Shown here piece by piece: positions 8,609 to 18,746 of a stretch of 37,784 nucleotides of DNA. The DNA comes from Chitinophaga pinensis (GTDB taxonomy: Bacteria > Bacteroidota > Bacteroidia > Chitinophagales > Chitinophagaceae): NCBI GenBank assembly GCA_945878115.1, contig CAMDVD010000039.1, positions 1-37,784 on the forward strand, given 5' to 3'. The notes beneath the pieces were generated by a model that made no database searches, had not been told where the DNA came from, and was given only the letters and a program-made list of their open reading frames with translations. Numbering within the stretch: position 1 is the first letter of the stretch; every line of letters begins with the position of its first letter. The translations under genes and the position numbers were made by a program.

Positions 8609-11600
8609 ATGAAAGCTTTACTCCCTTCTCCTGTCGTTCTTCGTTCTTCGTTCTTCGTTCTAATTTTTATTGCGATGCAAGTTATTTCAATAAATGGGTA
8701 TGGGCAAGCACCTCCTCTATCGGGTACACAAACCAAAACCCCAGGACGTATTTTTGATAAAATTTTTGATAGATTTGGAAACGCGATTCCAATTGAGAAA
8801 TATAGAATACCTGGGGGTTCTAATTCAATATCATCTCAATCACTAATAGGTGCCACATGTTCATCTGGCTATTTTGATTTGGATTTTGAAGTTGGCTGTG
8901 GCATGGAAGGTTCAAGCCCTAATGAAATTGCAATGAGGGCAGTAATTTGCAAAGTATTTGAGCACTTATCTCAATTTATTAATCCGGTAAATAGCAATAA
9001 CCATGTTCATATATTAGTACAAAATCCTAACATCATTGGAGCAGGAAATTGGCTTGCTGTCGCATCTCCATTTTACTGTGTGCCTATTGGAGCAACTTAT
9101 CAAACTGGCATTATTGATAATGTAATATGGCAAACAATTAATTCAGGTGTTAATGCATGGACAAATATTGGGTCGCCAATTTTGCCAGCATTTTCTGGCT
9201 CAAATGCTTACTATCATGGCATGTTGGTAATCAATATTAATAACTATCCAGCTAGTAGTTGGCACACTAATTTAAGTACTAATCCTCCAGCAAATCTACT
9301 TGATATGTATTCAGTAGTACTGCATGAATCCATGCATTTGTTAGGCTTTGAATCTTTAATCGGTGAGACAGGTAATTCATTGCTAAATAACGTTAGTGGA
9401 AATTTTTATAATAGATTTGATATGCATTTATATTCTAGTACTAACATCCCCTTAATATCGAATACTGGAACTTGTAATATGTATAATTATCAATTTAATT
9501 CAACTTTGGTTAGTGATTTACATCCGAGTTCAAATTGTATATCTGATTATACAAACTGCTCCACTGCCATTAATTATGTTGGCTTAACCACTACTCCAGT
9601 CTATACTCCTAACTGCTGGGAAGCTGGCTCAAGCTTAAGTCATTTCGAAGATTTATGTGTTTCTGGTTATATAAATAATGAGTCCTTTGTAATGAGTAAT
9701 GGTTCACCTCCTGGAATATCAAAACGACATTTATTACCCGAAGAGCGCTCAGTTCTTTGCGATATTGGTTACAGTGTTAATAATACTTTTGGGTCTACAA
9801 GTACTTTAAACGCATTCACATATTCAAGTAGTTCATGTCCAGGAATTGGAGTTGTTGGAATTAATGATGGAATTGGTTCAGGAGGAGTATTAACCTATTC
9901 AGTTGCTTGGGGTACGAGCAATAGTATAGACATCCCTATTAGTGATGTAATGAGTAATGATTATTTCGCCATAAATGCGGGAGCAAGTATTGAATGTGTA
10001 GAAGAAGTTTATGGTATGGGTGCTGCTAGTATTGTGGGTTCTAACATACATTTCATTCCATATAATGTATCGGGAATAACAGTTATTAGATATATTCCTA
10101 AACTTGCAAATGGTCAACGCGGTAATATTACCTACGTATATATTAATATTTCTGACCCTACTTGTGGGATTGTTACATCATGTAATATGGTATCTAATTC
10201 TGGAGTAGAATCAAATGGTGGTTCATGTGGAAGTTTAGGTTATTTTGGTGCAAATACTAGCTGCTGGTCTTCTGCATGTGGAAGTGCCGACCTTTTACAT
10301 TACGGGTGCGGCAGCATCACTAATTTAAATCTACCATGCTATTCTTCAATTCCTCAAACAGATACTTATAGTGGTCAACCTACTGATAATGCAATGATAG
10401 GTTTGTATGCAGAAAACAATTATTCAGGTGTTGGAATTCAAGAGGAATGGGTAAGAAATCGCCTTTCAATTCCAGTTACTTCAGGAAACACTTATACATT
10501 AAAATGCAAAGTAAAAGTAGCAAATAATTTTAGTAGTAATCCTAATTTATCAAATGCATATTTAGGGCTTTTTTTATGTAACTACAATATCACTTATGTC
10601 TGGGATATAGATTATTCACTTTTTAATATTGTAACTGGACCAGGGACTAGCATATATGACTTCTTTATGATAGACCCAGGAGTTCCAATTCCAAATGACA
10701 ACGCTTGGCATGAAATAACTAAGACATTTACTTTTACATTCCCTTATGATATGTATTGGCTTTATTTGGGTCATACAGGAGATTATTATACCGCTTCAAG
10801 TGGTGACCAGTATCTGTATTTGGATGATGTAGAACTTACACCTGCTGCAGTTGCAGTCAACTTCTTAGGCATGCCTAATTGCGGCGATTTAAATACTGTT
10901 CTGCCAAATTTATTTCAATATGTAAATGTCAACTCGGGAGTATTTACAACTAATGGACCGGGTATTACAGGAACTGGAACTAATACAACATTTAATGCCA
11001 GTCTTGCAGGTCCAGGCATAAATGAAATAACTTTTACTTATACGAATCCGAATACAGGATGCCCAACAATTTTGGTCAGTACAATTTACATCCAAGATAT
11101 ACTACATAACACTATTTCTATATGTCCGCCATTTCCAATTAGTTTTACAGGTGCTACAAATTACACTTGGTCGCCACTAACGAATCTTTCTATTTTAACA
11201 GCAAACGGAAGCTCTGTAATTGCAACACCATCTACATCTACAGTTTATACAGTTGTAGCAACTGGTTTAGCTGGTCAATGTCCATCTACTTACACTTTTC
11301 AATTAGAGCCAATGCCCGTTCTTTCGCTTACAACTTCGTCAATTTGTAATCCAGCTACATTAAGTGCTACACCTGGCTTCACCACCTATACTTGGACAGA
11401 TCCAAATTTAAATAATACAATTGGTTCAAATACTTTCTTGGCAACTCTAGGAGGTATGTATACTGTTACAGCGAGTAATTCTGCTGGTTGTACTTCTAGC
11501 ACAAGTTTAAATATAATGGGTTTCACAGCTTCCATTACATCTACTACTGGTTTTCATTGTACACCGAATGAACTGCATGCTTGGCCACAAGGAACTGGAT

Positions 11601-14600
11601 ACGATTATCATTGGTATCCACCAATTGGAACTCCTTTAACGCTACCAGTTAATCTTCCTGACTTTGGGATGACTTATACTCAAGGGACTTATACAGTTAT
11701 TGTAACAGATGGAAATGGTTGTGCATCATCTGCAACTTTTAGTTTATCAAATGGACCTGACCTGACATCACTTTCTGCTATTATGAATGGAACCATTTGT
11801 GCATCAAGTGCTACACTTTCTGTAGGTTTGAATTCAGGTTTGTTTCCAGTCTATACTTTTCTGTGGACACCAATATCACCTGCTCCTGGCTTTAGTACTA
11901 GTAATACATTTCAAGCGGTGACTACCAATACATTAAATAGTATTTCAACATATTCTGTTATGGTTACAGATGGAGTAGGTTGTACAAGTACAGGATCAAT
12001 TACAGTTCAACCATTAAGCGGCTCACCTAATTTTTGTAGTTGCCAAGGAGGTATTGATTTGGTTGGAGATAATACTGTTATCAAAGTTGATAATACTAAT
12101 TCAAACGACTTAGCTAACAACCCAATATACGGTGGCGGAACTCCTCTTGGAACAAATATATCTGGTAAGAAGTTTTACATAGATGGGAATTTTATAATAA
12201 ACCTTAGTATGATTTTTGATAATTGTACAATTTATGTTTCTCCAAATTCAAGGATTACAGTCAATAGTGGTACAGTTTTGCAACTTATTAATAACACCAA
12301 ACTTCAATCACCAACACCAGATTGTCCTATGTGGGATGGTATCTATGCTTCGGGCGCAAATTCAGAAGTGATTATCAATGGGCAGTCCACCATTAGAGAC
12401 ATGGAAAATGGAGTGAATATTTCTGCTGCAGCCAAGTTGAATACGGATAATGCAAAATATTATGATAATAGAATTTCAATACAGCTTAATAACTTACCTG
12501 CCGCTTATTCTGGAGAAATTACTAATTGCACATTTGAATCAGTTACAGGTTTAATATCTCCTTGGACATCATTGATAAGGCCATTAAATGGAATAATAAT
12601 TGCCAATTGTAAAAAAGCAACTGTAGGTACTCCTGGGAATGGTAATTTTTTCAAAAGTTTGCATAATGGGGTTTATATCTCCTCAAATTTTATTAATTCC
12701 TTTGTTCCAAATACTTATTTCATTTCCTTGTTTTATAATCGATTTGAAGACATAATAGGCGGAATTAATTTATGGACACCTTTATCGCTCAATGGCAATA
12801 CCATTTACAATACTTCAAAAGGTTGTGCAATATTGGGTATAAATAAAAATCCAAAATCAAAAGTGAATATTTCTATATGGGGAGATGCATTGCCAGATGG
12901 AAATATTATGAATTTTAAAAATTGTAACAAGGCAATTATTTTGAATGGATTTGACGCACAAGTACATAATAATAGGACCATTGGCACGAAAGCAGGAATA
13001 TTATTTAATCAAGTAGAAGGTAAGCAAATGTGGGTTGAAGGCAATGAATTAAATGATGTACTATTAGGGATTAGTAAAATAGGAAATGAAGCTGCTACTA
13101 CTTGGGGTTATTATTGTGAGAAAAATAAAATTACTTTGGCATGGGGAGGTTCGCCTTTAAGCGGAACTAACTATTTACCAATGGGAATAAACAGTAATTA
13201 TTTTTCATCAGTTAATAATGGTTATACTTTAATGAAAGATAATATTATAAAAATACCGAATGGTGATTATAGTGTTGGCTTGCATTTGCAAAATGGGTTT
13301 AATGATTATATTTATAACAATGATATTGAATTTAATTATACAGGAAGTGATCCTGCTCCGCATCCTACACCAGATCTTTTAGGTATTGACCTCAGTAATA
13401 ATGTGAATGCATTTGTATTTACAAATACGATACATGGACAAAATATACCTATGTTTCTTGCACAACGTAGAATAGCAGCAATACAAATGCACCATAACGA
13501 CCAAAGTTTTTTAGACTGTAATGTAATTGATAATGTACAGTTTGGTTTTTATGTGGTAGGTAATAATAATACGCAAGGTTATGACCGTGTACGTAATAAC
13601 CATATAAATACACAGAATGCAGGAATGCTATTTAGACATTTGAGTAATGAAGGTACTTTGGGAGATATTGGCAAGAATTTGCTAAATAATATTTATGATG
13701 CAAACAATAAATTTTCTGGAAACAATAATTTGAGTAAGGTTTATCGTTTTTCGTCATGTACCTCTATTTTGACAGACAGGATTGTAACTCAAAATATTCC
13801 ACAAAATGTATTTCAATCTGAAAGTAATAGCAGTGGTGGACTTTCTTGTAGGTATCAGGTTACTAATTTAGGTTCTGCTACTTTTACAACACCACCATAT
13901 TTATGTTCACCCCCCAACATCACATTAACTACTACAATAGGAGATGAAGATAATGCAGAATATATAGCTGAAGATAGCACAGAATATGTAGAGTATGAAG
14001 ATGGGGGTAGATGGCTGGACAATCAAATGCTGATGAGATGGCTAAGCCGTGATACGATTACGAAGCAAAATAATCCAATATTAAATGCTTATTATTTATC
14101 GCACCATCAAGAAGCCTTGGGGTATTTGTATGATGTAGATAATATGCTTGCAGCATTAAGTGATTCTACCTTGTTAGAAGATAGCACAGCTTGGAGGGGG
14201 GTATTACAAGAAACCAAAGACATGAATAATGCAATAAGTTGTAGTACGCTATTTGAAACCAACGAAAAAACGATGAATACATTGTATATAAAATACATGG
14301 AATTGGGCTTAGATGCACTGAGTGAAACTGAAATAAGTTTTATACAAGACCTTGCAGACAATTGCCCCTATATAGATGGCAATGCCGTATTTAAAGCAAG
14401 GCATATGTATAGTATGTTTGTGCCTAATTTTTATTACAACGATTTAGATATTTGCAATCAAATTGGCGTATACAAAGGTGGTACAAGTATGTACGAGCAA
14501 GAAAACAATCTTTTGGGTGATATGGCAAAAAGTATATTACTAATGGATGAATTGAAAGTATACCCTAACCCTACAGATGGACAAATAAATATTGCCTATC

Positions 14601-14791
14601 ATATAAATCATACTGAAACTGCATTATTTACCATATACAATATGTATGGCAGTATGGTAAGGACACTTACACTTGATGGAGAAAAAAATATTATAACTAC
14701 TTCATTAAATAATTTACCCAGAGGTTTCTATACTTATAAATGTACTGTAACTGGACGCATTTTATCTACTGGCAAATTAATATTGAAATAG
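8609..14791 (+). CDS. Giant T9SS-secreted protein with HExxH, Ig-like and beta-helix regions
   Basis: The 2060-residue protein starts with a signal peptide (1-34, cleavage after GYGQA). Residues 35-400 look like a zinc-metalloprotease domain: HESMHLLGF at 239-247 fits HExxHxxG, but the third zinc ligand is not obvious. A beta-sandwich or CBM-like region follows (about 515-750), then several Ig/PKD-like repeats of the YTV..T....GC type (about 755-1145). Next is an Asn/Gly-rich region that reads as a right-handed parallel beta-helix (about 1150-1730), then a mostly helical segment with many acidic residues (about 1770-1965). The end, from about 1983 (LKVYPNPTDGQI) to the final KLILK, is a type A T9SS sorting domain. 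It is probably exported by SecYEG and the type IX system and anchored at the surface or released. The next gene abuts it with no gap. Confidence 0.85.
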   Translation: MKALLPSPVVLRSSFFVLIFIAMQVISINGYGQAPPLSGTQTKTPGRIFDKIFDRFGNAIPIEKYRIPGGSNSISSQSLIGATCSSGYFDLDFEVGCGMEGSSPNEIAMRAVICKVFEHLSQFINPVNSNNHVHILVQNPNIIGAGNWLAVASPFYCVPIGATYQTGIIDNVIWQTINSGVNAWTNIGSPILPAFSGSNAYYHGMLVININNYPASSWHTNLSTNPPANLLDMYSVVLHESMHLLGFESLIGETGNSLLNNVSGNFYNRFDMHLYSSTNIPLISNTGTCNMYNYQFNSTLVSDLHPSSNCISDYTNCSTAINYVGLTTTPVYTPNCWEAGSSLSHFEDLCVSGYINNESFVMSNGSPPGISKRHLLPEERSVLCDIGYSVNNTFGSTSTLNAFTYSSSSCPGIGVVGINDGIGSGGVLTYSVAWGTSNSIDIPISDVMSNDYFAINAGASIECVEEVYGMGAASIVGSNIHFIPYNVSGITVIRYIPKLANGQRGNITYVYINISDPTCGIVTSCNMVSNSGVESNGGSCGSLGYFGANTSCWSSACGSADLLHYGCGSITNLNLPCYSSIPQTDTYSGQPTDNAMIGLYAENNYSGVGIQEEWVRNRLSIPVTSGNTYTLKCKVKVANNFSSNPNLSNAYLGLFLCNYNITYVWDIDYSLFNIVTGPGTSIYDFFMIDPGVPIPNDNAWHEITKTFTFTFPYDMYWLYLGHTGDYYTASSGDQYLYLDDVELTPAAVAVNFLGMPNCGDLNTVLPNLFQYVNVNSGVFTTNGPGITGTGTNTTFNASLAGPGINEITFTYTNPNTGCPTILVSTIYIQDILHNTISICPPFPISFTGATNYTWSPLTNLSILTANGSSVIATPSTSTVYTVVATGLAGQCPSTYTFQLEPMPVLSLTTSSICNPATLSATPGFTTYTWTDPNLNNTIGSNTFLATLGGMYTVTASNSAGCTSSTSLNIMGFTASITSTTGFHCTPNELHAWPQGTGYDYHWYPPIGTPLTLPVNLPDFGMTYTQGTYTVIVTDGNGCASSATFSLSNGPDLTSLSAIMNGTICASSATLSVGLNSGLFPVYTFLWTPISPAPGFSTSNTFQAVTTNTLNSISTYSVMVTDGVGCTSTGSITVQPLSGSPNFCSCQGGIDLVGDNTVIKVDNTNSNDLANNPIYGGGTPLGTNISGKKFYIDGNFIINLSMIFDNCTIYVSPNSRITVNSGTVLQLINNTKLQSPTPDCPMWDGIYASGANSEVIINGQSTIRDMENGVNISAAAKLNTDNAKYYDNRISIQLNNLPAAYSGEITNCTFESVTGLISPWTSLIRPLNGIIIANCKKATVGTPGNGNFFKSLHNGVYISSNFINSFVPNTYFISLFYNRFEDIIGGINLWTPLSLNGNTIYNTSKGCAILGINKNPKSKVNISIWGDALPDGNIMNFKNCNKAIILNGFDAQVHNNRTIGTKAGILFNQVEGKQMWVEGNELNDVLLGISKIGNEAATTWGYYCEKNKITLAWGGSPLSGTNYLPMGINSNYFSSVNNGYTLMKDNIIKIPNGDYSVGLHLQNGFNDYIYNNDIEFNYTGSDPAPHPTPDLLGIDLSNNVNAFVFTNTIHGQNIPMFLAQRRIAAIQMHHNDQSFLDCNVIDNVQFGFYVVGNNNTQGYDRVRNNHINTQNAGMLFRHLSNEGTLGDIGKNLLNNIYDANNKFSGNNNLSKVYRFSSCTSILTDRIVTQNIPQNVFQSESNSSGGLSCRYQVTNLGSATFTTPPYLCSPPNITLTTTIGDEDNAEYIAEDSTEYVEYEDGGRWLDNQMLMRWLSRDTITKQNNPILNAYYLSHHQEALGYLYDVDNMLAALSDSTLLEDSTAWRGVLQETKDMNNAISCSTLFETNEKTMNTLYIKYMELGLDALSETEISFIQDLADNCPYIDGNAVFKARHMYSMFVPNFYYNDLDICNQIGVYKGGTSMYEQENNLLGDMAKSILLMDELKVYPNPTDGQINIAYHINHTETALFTIYNMYGSMVRTLTLDGEKNIITTSLNNLPRGFYTYKCTVTGRILSTGKLILK
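8634..8661 (+). repeat. Heptanucleotide tandem repeat in a signal-peptide coding region
   Basis: TCGTTCT is repeated four times without mismatch at 8634, 8641, 8648 and 8655. It lies in codons 9-18 of the giant secreted protein and encodes the hydrophobic core of its signal peptide. Because seven is not a multiple of three, gain or loss of one unit would shift the frame. Confidence 0.9.
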
Positions 14792-16342
14792 GTGAAATTT
14801 TATATGCTTTTTGCAATAATCATTTTGCAAACATGTTGTGTGCAAGCACAAGAATATTTACGAGGAAATAATTGGTTCGTTTCTGCGGCAGATGCTCCAA
14901 TTCGTATTCAATTTACGCCTTACAAAGTAACACAAATTTTAAATACAGTCGATTCTATTCCTTATCCAGTATTTACTTTTGGGGGCTCATGTATAAGTGA
15001 TACAATGGGTAAATTACTTTTTGCCTGTAATGGATTTTGCATATACGATACAAATGGTTATGGTCATATACCTAAGACAATAATAAATAACCCATTGGGA
15101 GATAAATTTTTTAATAAGTATAGCGATGGTTTTTGGGATCAAATGAGTATCATACTTCCTAAAAAAAATAATAGCTATTATGTATTTACTACTGGGATGA
15201 GTGATAGTGCTTATGATGATTGGAAGAAACCTAATCCACCCTATGATTTTAGATTTGACGTGTTGAGTTACCACGTTGTAGATATGGATGCAAATGCAAA
15301 CGCTGGAAAAGTACTCAGTAAGAATAATATATTAATGAAGAATGCGAGACTAAGCCATAATAGAATGACAGCCGTAAGGCATGCCAATGGTAGAGATTGG
15401 TGGCTGGTAAAACCACACTTGACAGAACAATTATTTTATACATTCTTAGTTAAGCCAAATAATATTGAAGGTCCATTTGAATATCATTCTAATTTTTCTA
15501 TGGATTCTATTCAGAAAGAAGCGGGTATATATGGTATAGATGGACAAATGGTATTCAGTCCAGACGGTAATTGGATGGCTAGTACTGAGGCTGCATACAA
15601 AGGTGTTTTTGTTTATAAATTTGATAGGTGCAGTGGTATATTTAATGATTATCATTTTTTTGCACTACCTAAAGATACATGTTATCCAAATGTGTGTGAT
15701 TATATGTCAGGTGTTTGTTTTTCTTCAGATAGTAAATTTTTATATGGAAATACTTATTTGAATGTATGGCAAATAGAAATAAGTGATACAATTTCTACAA
15801 ATAGTTTATATCATATAGCACAAATAGATACCGATTATGCATATTTTCCTTGGTATGGTAATAGTTATTTAGCACCCAATGGGAAAATTTATATAGGGAA
15901 TGTGAATGGGACTCAAAAAGGCATGAGCTATATTGATAACCCAGATTTAAAAGGTATTGATTGCAATTATAAACCTAAAGGGTTTAGGCAACAATTTACC
16001 AATTTATTGTACCCTCCCAATATGCCCAACTATGGCTTAGGCGCGCTGGTAGGAAGTGCTTGTGATACAATTAGACCGCCAGTAATATTACCCGTGCAAA
16101 CGAGTATAAAAATATACCCCAACCCTGTAGGTGATAATTTATCTATTGAGTTGCCAACTGGTAGTAAGAAAGTGCAAGTGAATATTTATAATATGCTAGG
16201 GGAAATTGTATTATCATTTTCAAGTGAGCAAATACAAAATGATAAGGTAGAACTTTCGCTGAAGGACTTGGCAAGGGCTTTATACAGTGTGCGAATTAAT
16301 GTAGATGGAAAAAATTATGTAAGGAAGTTAGTGAAGGAATAA
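14792..16342 (+). CDS. T9SS-secreted beta-propeller-like protein
   Basis: The 516-residue protein has a signal peptide ending near CCVQAQ. Its body has repeated propeller-like strands around phrases such as FSPDGNWMAS, FSSDSKFLYG and LAPNGKIYIGN, consistent with a WD40/NHL-like propeller. A type A T9SS sorting domain begins near residue 439 (IKIYPNPVGDNLSIELP) and ends in YVRKLVKE. The start is GTG at 14792, directly after the stop of the upstream giant protein; ATG at 14804 would also leave a usable signal peptide. The zero gap implies cotranscription and translational coupling with the upstream gene, so the two may act together outside the cell. Ligand and function are unknown. Confidence 0.82.
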   Translation: MKFYMLFAIIILQTCCVQAQEYLRGNNWFVSAADAPIRIQFTPYKVTQILNTVDSIPYPVFTFGGSCISDTMGKLLFACNGFCIYDTNGYGHIPKTIINNPLGDKFFNKYSDGFWDQMSIILPKKNNSYYVFTTGMSDSAYDDWKKPNPPYDFRFDVLSYHVVDMDANANAGKVLSKNNILMKNARLSHNRMTAVRHANGRDWWLVKPHLTEQLFYTFLVKPNNIEGPFEYHSNFSMDSIQKEAGIYGIDGQMVFSPDGNWMASTEAAYKGVFVYKFDRCSGIFNDYHFFALPKDTCYPNVCDYMSGVCFSSDSKFLYGNTYLNVWQIEISDTISTNSLYHIAQIDTDYAYFPWYGNSYLAPNGKIYIGNVNGTQKGMSYIDNPDLKGIDCNYKPKGFRQQFTNLLYPPNMPNYGLGALVGSACDTIRPPVILPVQTSIKIYPNPVGDNLSIELPTGSKKVQVNIYNMLGEIVLSFSSEQIQNDKVELSLKDLARALYSVRINVDGKNYVRKLVKE

Positions 16343-16462
16343 ATGGAGACTATAAAGCAGATTGTATAAAAAGGTATTAGCGCCCGCATCGGTTTTCAAA
16401 TATATGGATTTATATTTTTTGACTCATAATGTTTTTTTTCAAAATTATTTTACTACTTTCGC

Positions 16463-16531
16463 CGTCCCTTAGAAGTTCTTTCAATACAATTTTGTAAGAA
16501 TTGGGAGTTCCGCATCAAATGATTCGGGACG
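16463..16531 (+). promoter_or_regulatory. Candidate structured leader of the rplKAJL operon
   Basis: CGTCCC (16463-16468) pairs with GGGACG (16526-16531) and closes a nested hairpin, AGTTCTT (16474-16480) with AAGAATT (16496-16502). It sits 24 bp before rplK and just after TACTTTCG (16454-16461), a near match to a -7 box, so it would form the 5' end of the mRNA. L1- or L10-binding leaders autoregulate such operons in other bacteria. No match to a known class is claimed. Confidence 0.35.
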
Positions 16532-16554
16532 TTTGAACCAAAAAAAATTTTTAA

Positions 16555-16998
16555 ATGGCAAAAGAAATCGGTGGCTTCGTAAAGCTACAATGCAAAGGTG
16601 GGCAAGCAAATCCAGCTCCTCCAATCGGACCTGCTCTTGGTTCCAAAGGTGTTAACATCATGGAATTCTGCAAGCAATTTAATGCTCGCACACAAGACAA
16701 ACCTGGTAAAATATTACCAGTATTAATTACTGTTTATACAGACAAAAGCTTTGACTTTGTCATCAAAACTCCTCCTGCCGCTGTTCAATTAATGGAACTT
16801 GCTAATGTAAAAAACGGTTCTAAAGAACCTAATCGCGCAAAAGTAGGCAAAGTAACTTGGGCTCAAGTAGAAGAAATTGCGAAAGACAAAATGCCTGACT
16901 TGAACTGCTTCACTGTTGAAAGCGCTATGAAAATGGTTGCTGGAACTGCACGTAGCATGGGCTTAACAGTAGAAGGTACAGCACCTTGGGCTAATTAA
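16555..16998 (+). CDS. rplK: 50S ribosomal protein L11
   Basis: L11 binds 23S rRNA at the GTPase-associated centre and supports factor-dependent GTP hydrolysis. The 147-residue protein has the typical N-terminal domain rich in Gly/Pro ([19 protein letters not shown]) and the C-terminal rRNA-binding domain ending in [10 protein letters not shown]. It is the first gene of rplK-rplA-rplJ-rplL. In most bacteria secE and nusG lie directly upstream; here the upstream gene is a T9SS-secreted protein, so that link is broken. The ATG is preceded by an A-rich stretch rather than a Shine-Dalgarno sequence, as expected for this phylum. Confidence 0.98.
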   Translation: MAKEIGGFVKLQCKGGQANPAPPIGPALGSKGVNIMEFCKQFNARTQDKPGKILPVLITVYTDKSFDFVIKTPPAAVQLMELANVKNGSKEPNRAKVGKVTWAQVEEIAKDKMPDLNCFTVESAMKMVAGTARSMGLTVEGTAPWAN

Positions 16999-17028
16999 CT
17001 TTTTGAATTATAAAAAACAGTAAACAAC

Positions 17029-17721
17029 ATGAAATTATCTAAAAAAAGAAAAGTAGCAGAAACTAAGGTTGACGCCGCTAAAATATATAGCCTAGAAGAG
17101 GCTTCTAAATTAATGAAAGATATTAACTGCACTAAATTTGATAGTTCAGTTGATTTACACGTGCGATTAGGTGTAGATCCTAAAAAAGCAGATCAAGCCA
17201 TTCGTGGTACAGTAACCTTGCCGCATGGTACTGGTAAAACAAAAAAAGTATTGGTACTTTGTACACCAGATAAAGAAGCAGAAGCAAGAGCTGCAGGTGC
17301 TGATTTTGTTGGATTAGACGAATTTGTTACAAAAATAGAAGGTGGCTGGACTGATGTAGATGTTATTATTGCAACTCCATCTGTGATGCCTAAAATTGGT
17401 AAATTGGGTAAAGTATTAGGACCTCGTAATTTAATGCCGAATCCAAAAACTGGAACAGTTACCAATGATGTAGCTAATGCGGTGAATGATGTAAAAGGCG
17501 GTAAAATTGCTTTCAAAGTGGACAAAACAGGAATTATTCATGCATCCATTGGACGTGTGTCATTTGCTCCGCAAAAAATTCAAGAGAATAGCCAAGAATT
17601 ATTGAATGCTATCGTTCGTTTAAAACCATCTTCTTCTAAAGGTACTTATGTTAGAGGTATCAGCATGGCAACTTCAATGAGTCCAGGATTATATGTAGAT
17701 ACAAAATCTGCATCCAATTAA
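17029..17721 (+). CDS. rplA: 50S ribosomal protein L1
   Basis: L1 forms the mobile L1 stalk that handles deacylated tRNA at the E site. In many bacteria it also represses translation of its own operon by binding the mRNA leader. The 230-residue protein has the usual two-domain pattern, including [45 protein letters not shown] and a C-terminal [12 protein letters not shown] segment. It lies 30 bp after rplK and 22 bp before rplJ on the same strand. The structured region upstream of rplK could be its regulatory target, though that is only inferred. Confidence 0.98.
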   Translation: MKLSKKRKVAETKVDAAKIYSLEEASKLMKDINCTKFDSSVDLHVRLGVDPKKADQAIRGTVTLPHGTGKTKKVLVLCTPDKEAEARAAGADFVGLDEFVTKIEGGWTDVDVIIATPSVMPKIGKLGKVLGPRNLMPNPKTGTVTNDVANAVNDVKGGKIAFKVDKTGIIHASIGRVSFAPQKIQENSQELLNAIVRLKPSSSKGTYVRGISMATSMSPGLYVDTKSASN

Positions 17722-17743
17722 TCACCTTTAAAAAATTATTAAA

Positions 17744-18253
17744 ATGACAACAGAACAAAAAAATCAAGCAATAGAAGTATTAAAGGAGAAATTTTCTCAA
17801 TACAATAATTTCTATATTACGAATACAGAATCATTGACAGTAGCGCAAATCAATAAATTACGTGGACTTTGTTTCGACAAATCAGTAGAAATGAAAGTTG
17901 CGAAAAATACTTTAATAGTAAAAGCATTACAACAATTAAATGCAGATAAATATAGCGGCATCATGGAAGCTTTTCATGGCGTAACTGCTTTAATGTTTAG
18001 TGATTCACCAAAAGAACCTGCCTTATTAATTAGCTCTATTAGAGAGCAATTTAAAATAGACAAACCTATTTTGAAAGCAGCTTTGATCGGCGAAGAAGTC
18101 TACTTAGGCAACGATAGCTTACTTGCATTGAAAAATATCAAAACGAAGAACGAATTAATTGGAGAAGTATTAGGATTATTAAAATCTCCTATATCTCGCG
18201 TATTGTCCGCTCTTCAAAACAGACCAGAAACGGCAGAGGCTGCTTCTGCATAA
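17744..18253 (+). CDS. rplJ: 50S ribosomal protein L10
   Basis: L10 anchors the L7/L12 dimers to the large subunit. The 169-residue protein has the expected N-terminal rRNA-binding domain (VAQINKLRGLCFDKSVEMKV, VAKNTLIVKAL, FHGVTALMF) and a C-terminal helix that would carry L12 dimers (SPISRVLSALQNRPE). It is third in the operon, 22 bp after rplA, with rplL 69 bp downstream. Confidence 0.97.
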   Translation: MTTEQKNQAIEVLKEKFSQYNNFYITNTESLTVAQINKLRGLCFDKSVEMKVAKNTLIVKALQQLNADKYSGIMEAFHGVTALMFSDSPKEPALLISSIREQFKIDKPILKAALIGEEVYLGNDSLLALKNIKTKNELIGEVLGLLKSPISRVLSALQNRPETAEAASA

Positions 18254-18322
18254 TAACGGCTTCCAAGCTTCAACATATATTTTAAACCACATTACAAAAA
18301 CAAACCATTTAAAAAAAATAAC

Positions 18323-18688
18323 ATGGCAGACATTAAAAAATTAGCTGAAGAATTAGTAGGCTTAACCGTAAAACAAGTACAAGAATTAGCAGACGTATTG
18401 AAAGCTGATTATGGTATTGAACCAGCAGCAGTAGCAGCCGCTCCAGCAGCAGCAGGTGCAGCAGCAGTTGAAGAAAAAACTTCATTTACTGTAGTATTGA
18501 AAAGCGCAGGTGCAGCTAAATTAGGTGTAGTAAAAGTTGTTAAAGATCTTACAGGTCTTGGACTTAAAGAAGCTAAAGATTTAGTAGATAGCGCTCCAGG
18601 TAATATCAAAGAGAACGTTGACAAAGCAACTGCAGAAGATATCGCAGGAAAATTGAAAGACGCTGGTGCTGATGTAGAAATCATCTAA
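18323..18688 (+). CDS. rplL: 50S ribosomal protein L7/L12
   Basis: This is the multicopy stalk protein that recruits translation factors. The 121-residue protein has an N-terminal dimerisation domain, an Ala-rich hinge ([18 protein letters not shown]) and the conserved C-terminal domain ([32 protein letters not shown]). A strong terminator follows directly. rpoB, the usual next gene in most bacteria, is absent, so the ribosomal stalk operon ends here. Confidence 0.98.
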   Translation: MADIKKLAEELVGLTVKQVQELADVLKADYGIEPAAVAAAPAAAGAAAVEEKTSFTVVLKSAGAAKLGVVKVVKDLTGLGLKEAKDLVDSAPGNIKENVDKATAEDIAGKLKDAGADVEII

Positions 18689-18710
18689 TACTTTTTAAAA
18701 ATAAAACCGA

Positions 18711-18746
18711 TAAACCTGCAAGTTTTTTCTTGCAGGTTTATTATTT
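18711..18746 (+). terminator. Rho-independent terminator of rplKAJL
   Basis: A perfect 12-bp stem, TAAACCTGCAAG (18711-18722) with CTTGCAGGTTTA (18729-18740), has a six-T loop and is followed by TTATTTTAT. It lies 22 bp after the rplL stop. Confidence 0.88.

Noticed and set aside
8548-8757. Short plus-strand frame overlapping the signal-peptide region of the giant protein
   Set aside because: It is out of frame with the real gene and stops early. It only becomes relevant if the heptamer repeat changes length.
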